A stretch of DNA of 64,000 bases from the NCBI GenBank assembly GCA_033439295.1, contig JAVTLE010000003.1:2108001-2172000 (forward strand), read 5' to 3'. The position numbers and the translations under genes are program-made. Source of the stretch: Deuterostichococcus epilithicus. Taxonomy: Eukaryota; Chlorophyta; Trebouxiophyceae; Prasiolales; Stichococcaceae. Shown piece by piece: positions 47,295 to 58,707 of this stretch. The notes beneath the pieces were generated by a model. It had not been told where the DNA came from and ran no database searches. It was given only the letters and a program-made list of their open reading frames with translations. Every line of letters starts with the position of its first letter. Within the stretch, counting starts at the first letter, position 1.

Positions 47295-50200
47295 ATGCCA
47301 CAGCCGCTCTGCGGACGGGTGGTGCACAGCAGACCGCCACCCAAGGCCAGCGGCGCCGCCCCATGTAGTGCTGCCAGTCGCAGATCCACGCCACGCACCG
47401 GCAGCCTGGCGGTGCGGACCCTGCTGCGCTCGACGTGCCCGCGGCATGCGCTCGTGCCCGCTGCAGTCGCCGCGTGGTGGGGACGCAGCCTCCACGCGGC
47501 AAGCGGCCCCCTAGCCCCGCCTGCTGCCTGCCGGTGCATGGCAGCTGGCGAGGCCGCCGCCGCAGACGGAGGTGCAGCTGCTGCCGCCAATGGTTACTCC
47601 GCAGCCGGCCCCGTGCTCAAGGGCGCCCGCACACAGCCGCAGCAGCAGCAGCAGCGGCAGCAGCAGCAGCAGCAGTTGGCCTGCGTCGCCGCACAGCAGC
47701 CACCTGCAGCAGACTTCGCCAGGCCTCGCACGACGGCTGCCGGCGAGGGCCGCCGGCAGCCGTCAAGTGCCACAGCGTCCGCAGCCGCCGGCGCGATATC
47801 TGTAGCAGACGCCGCGGCGCAGCAGCTGTCGGGCCTGCGCCTGAATGGCGAGCCGTCGGCGCCGGACCCAGACCCACTGCCGGGCTCGGCGTCGCCGGCG
47901 CTGACATTCCAGGTGCTGGCGCAGCAGGGGCGCGCGCGCGCATCGCGGCTGACGCTGCGCCATGGCGTGTGCCACACCCCCATGTTCATGCCCGTCGGCA
48001 CGCAAGGCAAGTGGGCAATGGTCCACTTGCCGCTTTGCCGCAGTCTCCGCACCCAACCCAGCGGCTGAGCATCCTGGCGCAGAATGCACCGCCACAGCGG
48101 CAGCTGGTGGCGGGTGCGCGACCACACCCCGCTCCGGTGACTGTTGCTGGCTAGAGAGGTCCACCCACCAAGCACTGCGCATCCTGGCGGGTCTTGCTGG
48201 CAAGGGTTTCGATGAAAACCGAATAAAGTTTCCTCTCGCGTGCTGCGACCTGCAGGTACGGTGAAGGGTGTGACGCCTGAGCAGGTGGAGGCCTGCGGCT
48301 CGCAGCTCGTCCTGGGGAACACGTACCACCTGGAGAATCGGCCCGGCAGCGACCTGGTTGCGCAGCTGGGCGGCCTGCACGCCTTCACTGGCTGGGCGCG
48401 GCCGATGCTCACTGACTCGGGCGGCTTCCAGGTGGGGCGCTCCCCGGCGCTGCTCCTCGTTGGTTAGGCAACCCGTGCAGGCATATCACCCATTGCTCCA
48501 GCAGACTGCAATATGCCAGCTGTTGACAGCGCCTTACAAAAAGAGACCCCAGCGCTTTGGGAGGGGCTACCTTCAAGCGCGCTTCACACCAAGGGCTCGG
48601 ACGTATCCTCATCGGCGGCGGGTGGCTGATCCATTGGTTCTGAGCGCCGCAGATGATGCCGCTGCTGCACCTTGCAGAATCAACACACGATGGCGGGATG
48701 GCCACTTGCGAGTGGGCTTGATACGGAGGCGCTGGATGCATCCTCATTGACGGCGGGGTGCCAAATCTCGCAGATGGTGTCGCTGCTGCACCTCGCGGAC
48801 ATAACAGAGGAGGGCGTTACCTTCGAGTCCCCCCGCGATGGCTCGCCCATGCTGCTCACGCCGGAGCACTCCATCGCCATCCAGAACCGCCTGGGTGCGT
48901 CCCGTCCTCCGACCCACACACCAGAATGGTCTCACGACAGAGGCTCTCCCATGCCGCTCACAGTGGATCACCTCTGTTGCAGTGCAGCCTGTTTGATACC
49001 AGAACTTCACGTCCACGCGGGTCTGGCGATGGTCCGAAGCTCAGAGAGGATGAGGCTGCGCAGTGCGGCGCAAACTATGGCGACAGGAAATTTCTCATGC
49101 TGTTACCTTGCGCACGCGCGGACACCGTCATGCACTTGGACGATGTGCTGCTCACTGCCGCAGCGGCAGCCCCCGTGGCAGAACCACAATCCTCAATGAC
49201 ACAGCCCCGCCAATGTGCGCAGGCGCCGACATCATCATGCAGTTGGACGATGTGGTGCCCTCCACGGCGGTGTCAGCGGAGCGATTCGAGGAGGCGACAT
49301 ACCGCACCACGCGGTGGCTGGACCGCTGCATCGCGGCGCACGGGCGGTCGGACGAGCAGGCGCTGTTCGCCATCGTGCAGGGCGGCACCGACGCGCGGCT
49401 GCGCGACATCAGCCTTCGGGTGCGTGTGCCATTTCGGAAGGGGCCTCTCGAAACCTTGAAACGAGACGGCCACTCGCCGTCGTGAAGGGCGGCAGCGACG
49501 CGCGGCTGCGCAACATCAGCCTGCAGGCGTGCGCTCGTTCGTGGCCCCTCAGGACCGGAAAGGCGAACGGCAAACGCGCTTATCTGCATGGACGGCGCAC
49601 ATGCATGGCTGCGTGCAGTGCCACCGCAGTCTCGCATGGAGTCTCGGCTTGTGTTCAAACGTCCGTGCTTGGAGTTGCCACAGGAGCTGACAGCAAGGCG
49701 AACGCCAGGGTACGCCATCGGCGGACTGGCCGGCGGCGAGGAGAAGTCGCTCTTCGTCAGGGTCGTCTCCCAGGTTTGCCATCATGAACACGCCAGTCGT
49801 CTTGCCGGCCACTGCTGGGGCGTGTCGTCTGGGGTCGAGCAGACATGCCACACCGGCAAGAGCTGCCGGCCAGGTTCCTGGTAACATCGAACTTCTGGCT
49901 CACAAGGAGCCAGGCACCCTCGGCTGCACGGCCCTGCGATCAGCAGCAGCGCACAGCAGCTTCCATGAGCGTAAGATCCAGCGGCCCGCCGTTCCCTGCT
50001 GCGCAGAGCACTGCAGGACTGCCGGAGGACCGACCGCGCTACGTCATGGGCATTGGGTGCGTGCACAGGCTGCGACCATCCGGCCTGGGTGCCATGAACC
50101 TCCGTGCTGCAGGGCTTGCGCCGGCTCATCACCGCTGCCTGGCTGGTGCAGCTTCTGGATCGCCTTGCACGCCGGGCTGTCCTGATGCTGCTGTGCATTA

Positions 50201-51564
50201 TGATGGGAGACGCCTTGCCGCAGTCGCTTGCTGCACCTCCTCGTCACGAGCCTGGCACCCTCACGCCGGTGGCTGCCGCCCGCCAAGACACACGAGGCAT
50301 TCCGTCTGCCGCACCCTCGGCGAGATGAGGGGATGATGCTACCCGGTTTAGTCCCCCAACCCCAGCCCCTCCTGCCACAGGTACCCGATGGACGTGCTAA
50401 TATGCTCGGCGCTGGGGGCGGACATGTACGATTCGGTGTACCCGACGCGGACAGCACGCTTTGGCGCGGCGCTGGTGCCGGGGGGTGTCCTCAAGCTGCG
50501 CAACACAATTTACGCCCAGGACTTCAGGTGGGGATGGAAGTGAACAGATGGAAATGAACATGGCGGTGCCGGTCGTGCGAGTGTTTAGGCAGTGCGACCG
50601 CACCGGCGCCGTGCCGCGCCCCACGTGCTTCTTGAAGTGCCTTCCGACATCAAAAGGGCAGGCCAGCATGGCCTCAAATGCCATAAATGAGGAAGGAGGT
50701 GGATCGAAGCCGACGCCTTGCAGTGGCCTGATCTCGTGCCCAGATGCAGGCCTGACATGGGAGCAAAAGGCCTCTGGAGGGGGTCCCTCAAGATGTTCGT
50801 TCGTGCGCAGGCCGATCGATGAGACATGTGACTGCATGGTCTGCAAGCGCTACAACCGCGCCTACCTGCACACGGTGCGGCCAGCTCATCATCCTTTCTC
50901 GCCACGACTTGCCTTGAATCGCAGCATTTGGTCTGCTGAAATGAAACATGCTGGCTCTGGCATCATGCTCCAAGTGCATCTGGCCGCCCTGCCGAAGCTA
51001 AGATTCGCCAACCTTGCCGCAGCCAATGTTCGCCTGCATGCTGCGATCTGGGTCTCGGTCTTGCGTGTCCTCCGCAGCAGGCACGCCACAGCAGAATGTG
51101 TGCCTGTCGCCAGGTGGTGTGTCGCTCGCTGCCGTTTGCGTGCAGCTTGGTGACGCTGCACAACCTCACATACATGGCGCGCCTGGGTGGCGAGATTCGG
51201 GTGCGCGGTCTTATCCGACAAGAGAAGCATGAGCATACCATCATGTGTGCATTATTCGTGTTGCGCAGGCTGTTGTGCTGCTGCTGCCATCTCCTTGCCG
51301 TGCGCGTGCAACTGCTCACAAACGGCGACTACGCCGCGGCTGGCAAGCAACCTTGACATGCCAGCTTGGATCTGCCAGCTGCGGGCTGCCTGCGCACCTT
51401 TGTGCAGCAACCTACTGGTTTTCCCCGGACACCCACCGCAGGCGGCCATCACGGAGCAGCGTTTCCCGCAGTATGCGCACGACTTCGTGCAGACAGCCTA
51501 CCCTGACGGGAATGTGCCGGACTGGGTGGCCCTGGGCCTCGAGCTGGCCGGCATCCCGCTGTGA
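47295..51564 (+). CDS. QTRT1: Queuine tRNA-ribosyltransferase catalytic subunit (QTRT1-like TGT)
   Basis: Eukaryotic TGT swaps guanine-34 for queuine in GUN-anticodon tRNAs, normally with a QTRT2 partner. Exon 1 begins with the ATG at 47295 and has an Ala/Gln-rich extension of about 200 residues before the enzyme starts at [20 protein letters not shown] (47908) and MFMPVGTQG. Later exons: [20 protein letters not shown] (48257), [14 protein letters not shown] (48406) spliced to [20 protein letters not shown] (48774), [20 protein letters not shown] (49224), [16 protein letters not shown] (49360), [12 protein letters not shown] (49707), [12 protein letters not shown] (50022), [20 protein letters not shown] (50392), then [15 protein letters not shown] (50826) with the zinc Cys-x-Cys-x2-Cys and His, and finally [19 protein letters not shown] to TGA at 51562-51564. 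The catalytic Asp residues (TDSGG and [10 protein letters not shown]) are present. An alternative start at 47538 would shorten the N-terminus. The extension could be a transit peptide or disordered linker. Confidence 0.93.
48648..48805 (+). repeat. TGT exon start and upstream echo
   Basis: The exon start cgcagatggtgtcgctgctg (48769) is mirrored by cgcagatgatgccgctgctg (48648), offset 121 bp. The preceding tcctcat...cggcgg is also shared, so acceptor and exon were copied together. The upstream copy soon hits a stop. Confidence 0.85.
48841..48965 (+). repeat. TGT exon segment and downstream echo
   Basis: The word gctcgcccatgctgctcacg at 48841 (real: [11 protein letters not shown]) recurs as gctctcccatgccgctcaca at 48943, offset 102 bp, in the next intron. 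Confidence 0.75.
49111..49253 (+). repeat. TGT exon start and upstream echo (LDD segment)
   Basis: The real exon reads [11 protein letters not shown] (49216-49253). An echo 105 bp upstream (49111-49148) reads [11 protein letters not shown] and then goes out of family. Confidence 0.85.
49381..49540 (+). repeat. TGT exon end and downstream echo
   Basis: The exon end [12 protein letters not shown] (49381) is repeated at 49488 as [12 protein letters not shown], offset 107 bp, in a different reading context that does not continue the enzyme. Confidence 0.85.
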
Positions 51565-52166
51565 TCCCCCAGTGGTCAGCAGCGCTGCGACAACCGCCGG
51601 CACAGCTGTGACCGATCCCAGCGGACAGCCGCTAGGGGCGAGTCTTGTGGAATGATGAACGGGCGTTTGCTCCGATTGCATCGGCCCGGGGCCTGCAGCT
51701 GTTATATGACGATCGACCTGGGGATGCCGTTGACAGAAAGCAGCAGCTGGCCGGCGTTATGCTGAGACACAGCACCGTTGCCACTGAGGCTGCCGAGAGG
51801 TATTGGAGTACTCAGGACAACACTCACACCTCTGTCGTGTGTACCATAGTACGATGTCTCAAAGTCTTCAGGGAGTCTTTATATCCAATCTAGCTACGGT
51901 GTATCGCAAAACCAGTTTGACATAATTTCCCTCGGAGATGAATGCGCATTGTTCAAGCATTCCTCATAAAGTCTTTGATTGCTGACTCCTTATTGCTGGC
52001 GGATGGGAAGCAGTCCACACACGTGTGCACTCACGCTCCAGAATGCCTGATCATTGGAAGGAGAGTTTCGAATCGGCACCAAATGTGTGCTTAGGTAGAT
52101 CAGAGGTCGGCTAGGAAAATCACAAGGTGGCGCCAAAGTTCAACTGCAGCAGCTGGGCCGCTGCCG
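51565..52166. other. Convergent intergenic region, AT-richer
   Basis: About 600 bp between the TGT stop and the DUF3181-like stop; it should carry both 3' UTRs. No gene supported. Confidence 0.45.
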
Positions 52167-53086
52167 TCAGTCCTGCAGGTCTGCAATGTCCTGCGCCGCC
52201 CGCTTGATGACGTTTTCAGGCACGACGTCTGCCAGCGACACCTGCAGCAAGTGGGAATTGTCAGGGCGTGTGTCGGCCGCTGCCACCAGGCAGCATCAGT
52301 GGAATTGTTCAGGTGCGCCGTGCATCGAGAAGAGTGTTATTGCATGCGTCATCACTCCCAGGGAGCCAAAGAACGCGCCTCCTTCCTGCCGCCGCCCAGC
52401 TTAATGCTGATGTCCTTCATCGCGGCCTCCACGCCGTCACCGCTGCCGACGCGCTCCGCAACGTCCTGCAAGGTGAGGTCCGTGCTCACTCAGGCTTCCC
52501 AGCATGCAGTACCAGTCGGGCTCCAGCTGAGCCTTCTGGCCAGCCCGGCACCGTCAGGACCTCTCCAAAGGCAGCCGCGCAGGCGCGGCGCCAGCATCAG
52601 ATGTCGCAGCATGCTCTGGGCGGTCATGGGCGTGCACCACTCCCTGCGGGGCAGTGAGACCACAGCGGAGCTGCAGAGCAGCTGTTCAGTTTTTGCGAAC
52701 TCTGGGCGCCGCGTCAGAAACTTTTGGTGCCACACCTGCGCCATGGACTTGCCGCCGTCGGCCTTCATGTCCCGCAGGTACAGCCGCCAGCCGTTGAGGT
52801 CCGCGTACACCTCGTCGCCTGCATCACAAACAACATCTCGGTCGTGGGGGGCGGCATCCGCCACCACCCGTCCATGTCAGCACCCACAGCGAGCGCCTGC
52901 CTGCCGTGCGCCTCGCCAAGGCGACGTGGCCGACGTGAGGGCTGCAGGCTGATGCCTCGTCGCAGAGCACTTCCGAAACATGCGCATGGCGTGCTGTGGC
53001 TCAATTGACAGCGGCGCAGGCAGCAGTAGCGCCGTCAACGTCTCACCCAATTTATCGGCGATCTTCTCAAAAGGACCGCCGGACAT
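52167..53086 (-). CDS. DUF3181-like plastid-type protein of cyanobacterial origin (start provisional)
   Basis: Exons: MSGGPFEKIADKLG (ATG 53086), donor gtgaga; then DEVYADLNGWRLYLRDMKA and DGGKSMAQ (about 52820-52735); DVAERVGSGDGVEAAMKDIS and IKLGGGRKE (about 52480-52390); VSLADVVPENVIKRAAQDIA and DLQD with TGA at 52167-52169. The split codon at the first junction (G + GC) gives Gly in phase. The pattern IADxLG-xxVYxDLxxWRLYL ... ISIKLGGGxKE ... SLADVVP resembles the small cyanobacterial family I know as DUF3181, whose role is unknown. The open frame upstream (APRRAPLQLRARGPF) looks like a chloroplast transit peptide but contains no ATG before a stop, so a further 5' exon is likely. The donor after the GGGRKE exon is not clear. 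Family call is from memory. Confidence 0.6.
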
Positions 53087-53949
53087 GGCGACCACCAGCC
53101 TCCGCCTGCCGGTCGCATTGAGACTGGTGAAGGGTCCCCTCGCGCGCAGCTGCAGCGGTGCACGTCTTGGGGCTGCAAGTCGCAAAAACGGCCGCTCAGG
53201 CCCCGTGAGCGATAGCTACAACAGCAGGGCCGAAAGGAAAGTGCATCTGACACAAAGTGAGCATGAAGGTTTACTGCGATCAGCTGGATCGAGAGGCTGC
53301 ACCGCCTGCACCTGCAATGGTTCGTGTGAAATTCCCTGTATCACACGCGATCCTTGTGGCAGCCATGTCGCACAGACGCTGTTAGATGCCACAAGTAATT
53401 GCGCACCACTGACTGAAGGCTAACGAATTGGAAACTCTGCTGAGCAAAGGGTGGAATGAAGCCGCGTCGGAAGGCTCCCGCATGCTGACTGGGCAGAGAT
53501 TGCAGATCCCTTAGTCATGGCCTCATCTTGAACCTGGTGTGCAAGCAAACACACAAGCCTACTGAACCAGTAGAGCCGACTGGCAGAAACGTTATCACTG
53601 GGTCGGATCGTCCGTCAGAATGCTTCAGCCGCCACCACGCCGCTAGTGCTTGTAAAAGCCGCCTTCTCGACATCCTTGCGACGGCAGTGGCCCGTCTATA
53701 TCCGCAGCTCCACCATGCAGCAGAGATCAGCGTAGCGTTTGCACCAGCCGTCCACAGTTGACCCTCCTCAGTGGTCCGGTAGGGCGGTGCCACGCTCCAG
53801 GTTGGCCTGCAGGCACAGATAGAGCAACTTGGCGCGTCGACATGAAGGCGCACAAGCTCGTCTACACATGCGCACGTTCGAGTGACAGGGCAGCTGCAGG
53901 CTGGCACACAATTGCTGGCCGGAGGGCGGGACGACGGACCAGAGAAACC
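53087..53949. other. Intergenic region, no gene supported
   Basis: Between the 3' end of the cyclophilin-SYF2 gene and the 5' end of the DUF3181-like gene, both minus strand. It likely includes the first exon and promoter of the latter near 53090-53300. The open frame 53907-53515 (-) has Cys/Arg-rich composition with no recognisable family. Confidence 0.35.
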
Positions 53950-53961
53950 CTAAACCCTAAA
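53945..53961. repeat. Short plant-type telomere-like motif, two CCCTAAA units
   Basis: The sequence aaaccctaaaccctaaaa spans the SYF2 stop codon: on the minus strand AGG GTT TAG supplies the last two codons and the stop. In plants, AAACCCTAA 'telo-boxes' occur in promoters of translation genes; here it is at a gene end, so chance or a telomerase-repair scar are alternatives. Confidence 0.6.
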
Positions 53962-56900
53962 ACGGTCCACCTTGATCTCCTGCGTGTATTTGCCGTAGGT
54001 GCGCTCGATCTTGCGGTTGAAATGTTCGTTGTCAGGGTTGATGCTGTCCACGTCCTTGTCTGGGTTGTACCGCCGTCGCCGGCTGTAGGTGTCCTGCTTC
54101 TTCTTCCTGCTCGCATGCAACACGACACATTTGGCAAGCGCCGGGTCGTGCGTGCAAGCCATCCGCGCGGCAGGCTGCAAGTGCGGACGGGCTGCCGGGC
54201 AGCAGGTTCCGCGAGCAGACAAGCAGGCAATCAGCGTTGCCGGACGCAGGTGCAAGCGGCGGTCAGCGGCATCGCGAGCCGGTCCCGGGAGCAAACTCAC
54301 GGGACCACCACCCACCCACTGGACAACTGCCCATGCACAGAAGTTGAAACGAAACACAAAAAGCACACCTGTCCTCTAGTTCCTTCACCATGCGGTCGAT
54401 GCCGGCGTCGGAGTCCTTCACCGCGCGGCCGTACGACATGGAGTCCGCGGCACGGTAAAAGTCTGGGTCTGACGCCTTTTTGGCCTCGTACTCCTGTGGC
54501 ACCAGTCGCCAGGGTTGCCGACGCCATCTCACGTTTGCCTCGCAGCCTGGTCAGCAACCCTAGCGACGACAGCAGGGCGAGGGCAGCGGTGCACAGAAAC
54601 TGGGTATCTGTGGGAGGCAGCTGGCGAGTGCAAGGCTGTGGTAGCGCAGCTTCAGCACCACACGAGCCAAGCAATTGCATGCGAGACGCCGACAGCCCTA
54701 TGTCCTGCAGGCATCGCTGCCGGCTGACACTGTCGTTCATCGGAGGAGATGCAGCCTACAGCCCCGATGGTGCCCAAGTTGCTGACAAGCAACTCTCGGG
54801 AAGTGGGGTCCAGCTCATCCATAAGGTTTGCGAAGAAATCACCTGCAGGTCCACGTCGATTCTCTCGGTGCGCTTTTCGTACGCCCGGAACAGAGTGCGC
54901 TGGTTGAAGGACTCCCAGCCCACTGGCGCCGTCTTCTTCTTGCGCTTCTCGTACAGCACCTCTGCCGTCTGCGGATGTCAGGAGGCACCGGGGTATGAAA
55001 CATGCTCGGCAACTGAGGCCTTGACTCTTTCATGTGGGTGAATCCGTCGGCGTCTCCGCATCTCTCGGCCGGCAGGGACGATGCCTGCAACGGCCACTCT
55101 GACAGCCATCGGGTTTCACACATGGACAGCAGCGCCGGCGGATGTGGTAGAGACCTTCAAGCAGAGCAACTCATTGAGTTCGCCCATCAGCGCACGCCTC
55201 CACCATGTGCAACCGAGCGTGCAGCAGGCGCCTGGCGCTGAGGAGGGAGGGGATGGCCGGGTGGCGCGACATCATTTGCGCAGTCTCCAGGCGGTGCTTG
55301 TGCTTCTCCGGCAGCTGTCATTCACCGACAGTCCCGGCCGCAACATCAATCCACACAACAGAGTGTCAATCTGTCTGAGAACCTGTGCAGCGCCAGCGCA
55401 ATGAATTTCGAGTTTCAATCTCATTCCCCTTGGGGTCGCACCTCAGCGGTCTCCAGGCGGTGCTTGTCCTTCTCCGACAGTCCCCGCCGCTCCAGCTCCT
55501 CGGTCAGCCGTTTCTGCTTCTCCTCGAACCACTTGCGCTTTGAGTTTTGGTGCGTCTTCTCCTCCCCCATCTGCGGGCGCGAGATGGCCCAGGGTGGGTG
55601 GGTGAGCCAACATGCCAGTATTCAAGCTTGCAGGTGGGACAGCCGGCTGCTCAGAAACACCTGCCGAGAGCAGGCCCGGGTTCTGCTATTCCGCGCCATG
55701 CTTGGTTGCTGCAAGACATGCAGGTAGATGGTTGCACATCAGATGGCCCGCTCCCTCCAAAATCGAGTGCCAGTCTGTCATGTCATTTGTCATGCCATTT
55801 GTCATGTGCATGCACCTTCTCGCGGCGGCGCTCCGCAATGACAGCGTTCTGGTTGGCTTTGCGGCTCTGCCGCAACCGCGCCTGCAGTTCTGCCAGCTTG
55901 CGTTGCCGCTCCGACATGCCAGCATACGGGTCCACGCCCTCCTGTTGGCGACAGCAGAATTTCAGCAGTTTTTGAACTCAACAAGCAAGAACATCAAAGC
56001 CTGACCAGAGCGGACTGCATAGCCAATACATGCGCACCAGTGTGTCTGCATCACACTTCTCCTCGAGGCGCTGCACGATGTTGCAACACTCTGTACAGCA
56101 TACCCTGCTGCGTTGCGACCACTGCCGCGGGTTTTAGCGTGTTGCAGCATGAACGATGCTGATTGGTCGCGAAGTGCCAGTCAAAGCAACAGGGGCGCAG
56201 GTATCCCTGGAGCAGGTTGCTCTTGATGCGGCACCTGCTCAGGCTCGCTGTCCGAGCTGGCGCCCGCCGCTTCCTGCTGCCGCTCCGCCGACGCCGCTGC
56301 CGCCTCGCCGCCGTCGTGCGCCTGTGCCTGTGCAGCGTCCTGCTCCCGCTGCTGCGCCTCTGCCTCTGCCAGCTCGTGCTGCAGGGTGGGGAGGCACACG
56401 CGGGGCTGGCATGTGTTTGAAAGCCGTCTCTGGCGTAAGTGCTGGCTGGCGGTGGGATCAGCAGACATCATTGGCGATGCACACTGCTCTACTTGAGCTT
56501 CAGTGCAACAAGGTGTGCATGTGCGTTGTCTGGATACAATGCATGATGTCTGTGCAGATGCGCCTTGAGCAGGCGCGTTGCTAACTGCTCGTGTCACAAT
56601 ATAGGCAGGACCGCTGCTCCCGCCTTTGCATTGACACTAACAACTGGCAGCGCGGCCGCTTTGCGGGCCGAAATGTTCTCAAGCCCTCGGGCACCGAGCC
56701 TTGCAAGCAGGACACAGACGGGACTGGACGGAGAAACGGACGAAGGCGGAGGCGGGGACGAAGGCGAAGAACTATACACCGAGACCGCTGCACGCGGGGA
56801 AAGGCGCTCACCTGCGCGGTGCGGAAGGGCAGATCGACCGCCTTTTTTGGCGCCGGCGCGTCGGCCTCTCCGCGCAGCGCCTTGAGCCGCGCGCGCGACT

Positions 56901-58707
56901 CCTCGTCCGCGTCCACCTCCTGGGGGTTGTCCTTCAGCGACGCCAGCTCCGCTTTCTCCGCCTATGCGTAGTTGGGACACGAAGGGTTTTGATTTCAGAA
57001 GCGTTGAGTTTGCTCAACGAGAGAGGATGGAAATGGCTACTGTCCGCGTCAATTGCCTGCGGATCACCTTCAAGCAATGCCCGCGCTGCCTTTTCCGCCT
57101 GCGCAGATGGTGAATTGAGCAGCTGGAATGAGCGGTTGGAATGAGAGTGAAACACGAGTTGACGAGGCTCTCGAAATGCCGGCTCCGCCTCCTTCGTGCT
57201 GACAGCCTGGTGCCGCTGCATATTCCTGAGCGTGATTGGCCCTTGACTCCTGTACAGTCCTCGAGCCGTGCATCTGGCTCTCCGAAGGGTGGACCGCCCC
57301 TCATTGATAGCCGCTCTGCACCTGCCACGCTCAAACTATGTCCTGCTGCAGGCGGGCTGGTCATGCCAGCTTCAGCTGTTCGAACGTTGCACTGGCGTGT
57401 TGAAGTCCGGTCCAGCAGCAGGTCGCGGCGCCAGGCTATGGCACCGGATGACAAATGCATTCTACCCATACCCCGAGCCCTGAGACAGGAAAGGCGTGAT
57501 CCTTTGCAGTTCTCGACACCTGTAGCTTGGCCAGGATGTACTGCCGTCCGGGCAACGCAACAATTTGGAAGCCGAAAACCCTGTGACCCGAATCTCGTAC
57601 CTGCAGCTTGGACAGGATCTGGCGGCGGCTGGGCAGCTCGCCGCAGTCGGCCACAACCACGCGCTGCGACGGCTTGCCGCTGCGGCTGCCGATGGAGTCC
57701 AGCTTCTTGAGCAGCCCCATGCCCTCCGTGACCCGCCCAAAGACCACTGTGGGACGGCAGGTGGGATGGGGTCAGCAGCCGGTGTTGGCAATGTGGTGAA
57801 AACGCTACAGCCACCTCGTCCGGCGACCGTGCAACTGCAATTCGCAACTGCAGCGCAGGCCCAATGCCCGTCTTGCTCGCACCTGTCTCTGAATGCAGCT
57901 GTGTAGCCAGACCACAAGAGTGAAACCGGATGCTCACCATGCTTGCCGTCAAGCCAGGGGCAGGCCACAGTGCACAGGAAGAACTGCGAGCCGTTGGTGT
58001 TTGGGCCCGCGTTCGCCATGGACAGCACCTGGATGGGCGGGAAGCGCACGGTTAAGACCGCACGGTGCAGCAGCGTTTCACCACAACTGGACTCGTGCAC
58101 ATTTTCCTCGCTTTGGAATGCCAGACGAAGTGATCAATATCGTGAACACGATCGAGTGAAGGTGCAACAAGGTTGCAGACCCACCCCTGGGCCGTCATGC
58201 CGCAGCCGGAAGTTCTCGTCAGCAAATGTCTCGCCGTACACGGACTCGCCGCCCGTGCCGTCCCCTTTTGTGAAGTCCCCGCCCTGCAGGAGGGGCGTGC
58301 CAGCGTCTCGAACTGCACCTCTGCAAACACGGCGGGCGTTCATGCTGCGCATAAGCCATGTGCATGCCTACGGCGAAACCCCGCACCTGTGCCATGAAGT
58401 TGTCGATGATCCTGCGAGCAGCACAGCATTCGATTTGATTGACGGTCATCGCGGAATGTGGCTCAGGTACAGCGCCAGTTAAGTGCGGCAGCGACAGCGG
58501 GCTGCAAATGTGCGGCACCGACCTGTGGAAGGTGCTGCCCTTGTAGTGCAGCTTCTTGCCCTTCTTGCCGATACCCGCCTCGCCGGTGCACAGCGCCCGG
58601 AAATTGTCTGCCGTTCGGGGCACCACATCTGCATACAGCTCAATGGCCAACCTCCCCAGTGGCTCGCCTCCAATCTCAACGTCCAGGTATACGCGTGGGT
58701 TGTCCAT
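53950..58707 (-). CDS. Cyclophilin-type PPIase joined in phase to splicing factor SYF2 (candidate fusion gene)
   Basis: The ATG at 58707 begins [18 protein letters not shown]. The PPIase exons carry [32 protein letters not shown] (about 58300), [17 protein letters not shown] (about 58020), PWLDGKH and [20 protein letters not shown] (57747); catalytic Arg, Phe, Gln, Trp and His positions are present. The exon ends [17 protein letters not shown] at a gtacga donor with no stop. The next plausible exons, all phase 0, are [20 protein letters not shown] (56960), [20 protein letters not shown] (56380) and [19 protein letters not shown] (55942), which lead into SYF2: [20 protein letters not shown] (about 55540), [19 protein letters not shown] (about 54930), [20 protein letters not shown] (about 54460) and [18 protein letters not shown] (about 54070), ending EIKVDRFRV and TAG at 53950. 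SYF2 is a Prp19-complex splicing protein, and cyclophilins also sit in spliceosomes. Two separate genes remain possible, but I found no stop after the PPIase part and no good ATG before the SYF2 part. Confidence 0.75.
55279..55490 (-). repeat. SYF2 exon end and its echo
   Basis: The word gtctccaggcggtgcttgt occurs at about 55283 and 55449, offset about 169 bp, followed by cttctccg and later gacagtccc in both. The 55449 copy is the SYF2 exon ([12 protein letters not shown] on the minus strand); the other lies in the next intron. Confidence 0.75.
57517..57634 (-). repeat. Cyclophilin exon end and its echo
   Basis: The exon end RRQILSKLQ (57598-57634) is echoed 81 bp downstream on the minus strand as [10 protein letters not shown] (57517-57552). 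Both copies end at AG followed by gt, so either could act as a donor. Confidence 0.8.
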
